A stretch of 5,897 nucleotides of DNA from NCBI GenBank assembly GCA_903854305.1, contig CAINWC010000067.1, forward strand, positions 1 through 5,897, read 5' to 3'. Shown piece after piece: positions 5,320 to 5,897 of the stretch. Each line of letters starts with the position of its first letter. Position 1 is the stretch's first letter. This DNA comes from an uncultured Pseudomonadota bacterium. Its GTDB lineage: Bacteria > Pseudomonadota > Gammaproteobacteria > Burkholderiales > Methylophilaceae. Position numbers and translations under genes: made by a program. Below the pieces are notes generated by a model. It was not told where the DNA came from. It ran no database searches and saw only the letters and a list, made by a program, of their open reading frames with translations.

Positions 5320-5897
5320 CTAAGCTTCTTCAGCTTTACTTACCATTGGAAAGTTGCCAGTAATTTGCTCGGCGAAGCCTTCATTACTAATGGTGACGGG
5401 TTCTGCTTGAATCACTTCTTCTTCGCTGAATGCTTTCGCTTGCTCGCGCTGAACAATCGGACTTTGGCGCTTGTCCCCATGGACCTGAATATAATTTTTA
5501 CGAATCTTCGCCATTTCTTCAGCAATATAATCTTTTAATAAATCCGGGTTTTTTAATAATTTTTTTAAGCCCGCTTTTTCTTTTTCTAACTCAGCCTGCT
5601 CGGCCGTAATTTTCATTTCTTCAAGCTTGGCCAGATTTCTTAACTTAGTCTCTAAGATGGCCTCTGCTTGGATTTCAGAAAGTTTAAATACCTTGATTAA
5701 TTCAGCTTTGGGGTCTTCTTTTTCGCGGACTATTTTTATTACTTTATCGAGATTTAAATAGGCTATCAGCAAGCCATCCAAGATATGTAATCTGGCTTCG
5801 ACTTTGTCTAATTTGTAATTTAATTTTTTCTCGACCGTAGAAATTCTAAAACTTAACCACTCCGTTAAAATTTCTCGTAAATTTTTAACTTCAGGTC
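5320..5897 (-). CDS. parC: Type IIA topoisomerase subunit A (ParC-like), 3' end, without C-terminal domain
   Basis: Only the last 191 residues are inside the window; the frame stays open to the right edge, so the start is outside it. The visible part is the end of the DNA-cleavage core. It opens with LREILTEWLSFR, then KLNYKLDKVEARLHILDGLL, DPKAELIKVFKLSEIQAEAILETKLRNLAKLEE (about residues 61-93 here) and the coiled-coil EQAELEKEKAGLKKLL, followed by GDKRQSPIV and EEEVIQAEPVTI. These match ParC of topoisomerase IV, which decatenates daughter chromosomes with ParE, more closely than GyrA. In ordinary ParC, EPVTI opens the roughly 250-residue beta-pinwheel domain. Here only some 22 unrelated residues follow, ending VSKAEEA and TAG at 5320-5322. 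No frame contains the expected GWVR-like continuation, so this is not a simple frameshift. It may be a naturally short ParC or a degraded gene. Confidence 0.88.
   Translation of the reverse strand, partial: PEVKNLREILTEWLSFRISTVEKKLNYKLDKVEARLHILDGLLIAYLNLDKVIKIVREKEDPKAELIKVFKLSEIQAEAILETKLRNLAKLEEMKITAEQAELEKEKAGLKKLLKNPDLLKDYIAEEMAKIRKNYIQVHGDKRQSPIVQREQAKAFSEEEVIQAEPVTISNEGFAEQITGNFPMVSKAEEA

Noticed and set aside
5320..5405. ParC truncation explained by one frameshift
   Set aside because: The other frames after EPVTI lack any pinwheel-like sequence, and the space before the oxidase operon is too short for the missing domain.

Overview
The window carries the start of an aa3-type cytochrome c oxidase operon, all on the minus strand, preceded by the 3' end of a type IIA topoisomerase subunit A gene. 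Gene order in transcription order (right to left) is: parC-like 3' end, DUF2244 membrane protein, coxB (subunit II with a fused cytochrome c domain), coxA/ctaD (subunit I), a 37-residue one-helix protein, ctaG (Cox11-type copper chaperone), and coxC/ctaE (subunit III, running to the window edge). The DUF2244-coxB-ctaD-small protein-ctaG-coxC order, together with the cytochrome c domain on CoxB, is typical of betaproteobacteria. The AT-rich composition would fit a low-GC member such as a Methylophilaceae-like lineage, but that lineage is only a guess.

Layout: 1-909 coxC, 1023-1577 ctaG, 1578-1691 small membrane protein, 1748-3340 coxA, 3400-4572 coxB, 4593-5072 DUF2244 protein, 5073-5319 control region, 5320-5897 parC-like 3' end. 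The control region holds a hairpin after parC, an 11-bp direct repeat, a sigma70-like promoter with an extended -10, and a 7-4-7 palindrome of CRP/FNR type (TTTTGAC-N4-GTCAAAA) lying over the predicted transcription start. A second hairpin sits between coxA and the small gene and may lower expression of the assembly genes. The plus strand shows no convincing gene.

The products work together. CoxB accepts electrons through its haem c and CuA. CoxA reduces O2 at haem a3-CuB. CoxC supports the core. CtaG delivers copper to CuB. The small protein and the DUF2244 protein probably help assembly.

The main points of interest are: (1) CoxA keeps all metal ligands, the cross-link Tyr and the D-channel residues, but the three classical K-channel positions are Pro, Leu and Leu instead of Ser, Thr and Lys; (2) subunit III matches its family up to A281 and then changes abruptly, exactly at a GATC site, to unrelated sequence up to the window edge; (3) the ParC/GyrA-like protein stops just where the C-terminal beta-pinwheel domain should begin; (4) the operon has a plausible oxygen- or redox-responsive operator. 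All alignments are from memory of family sequences, with no search run.
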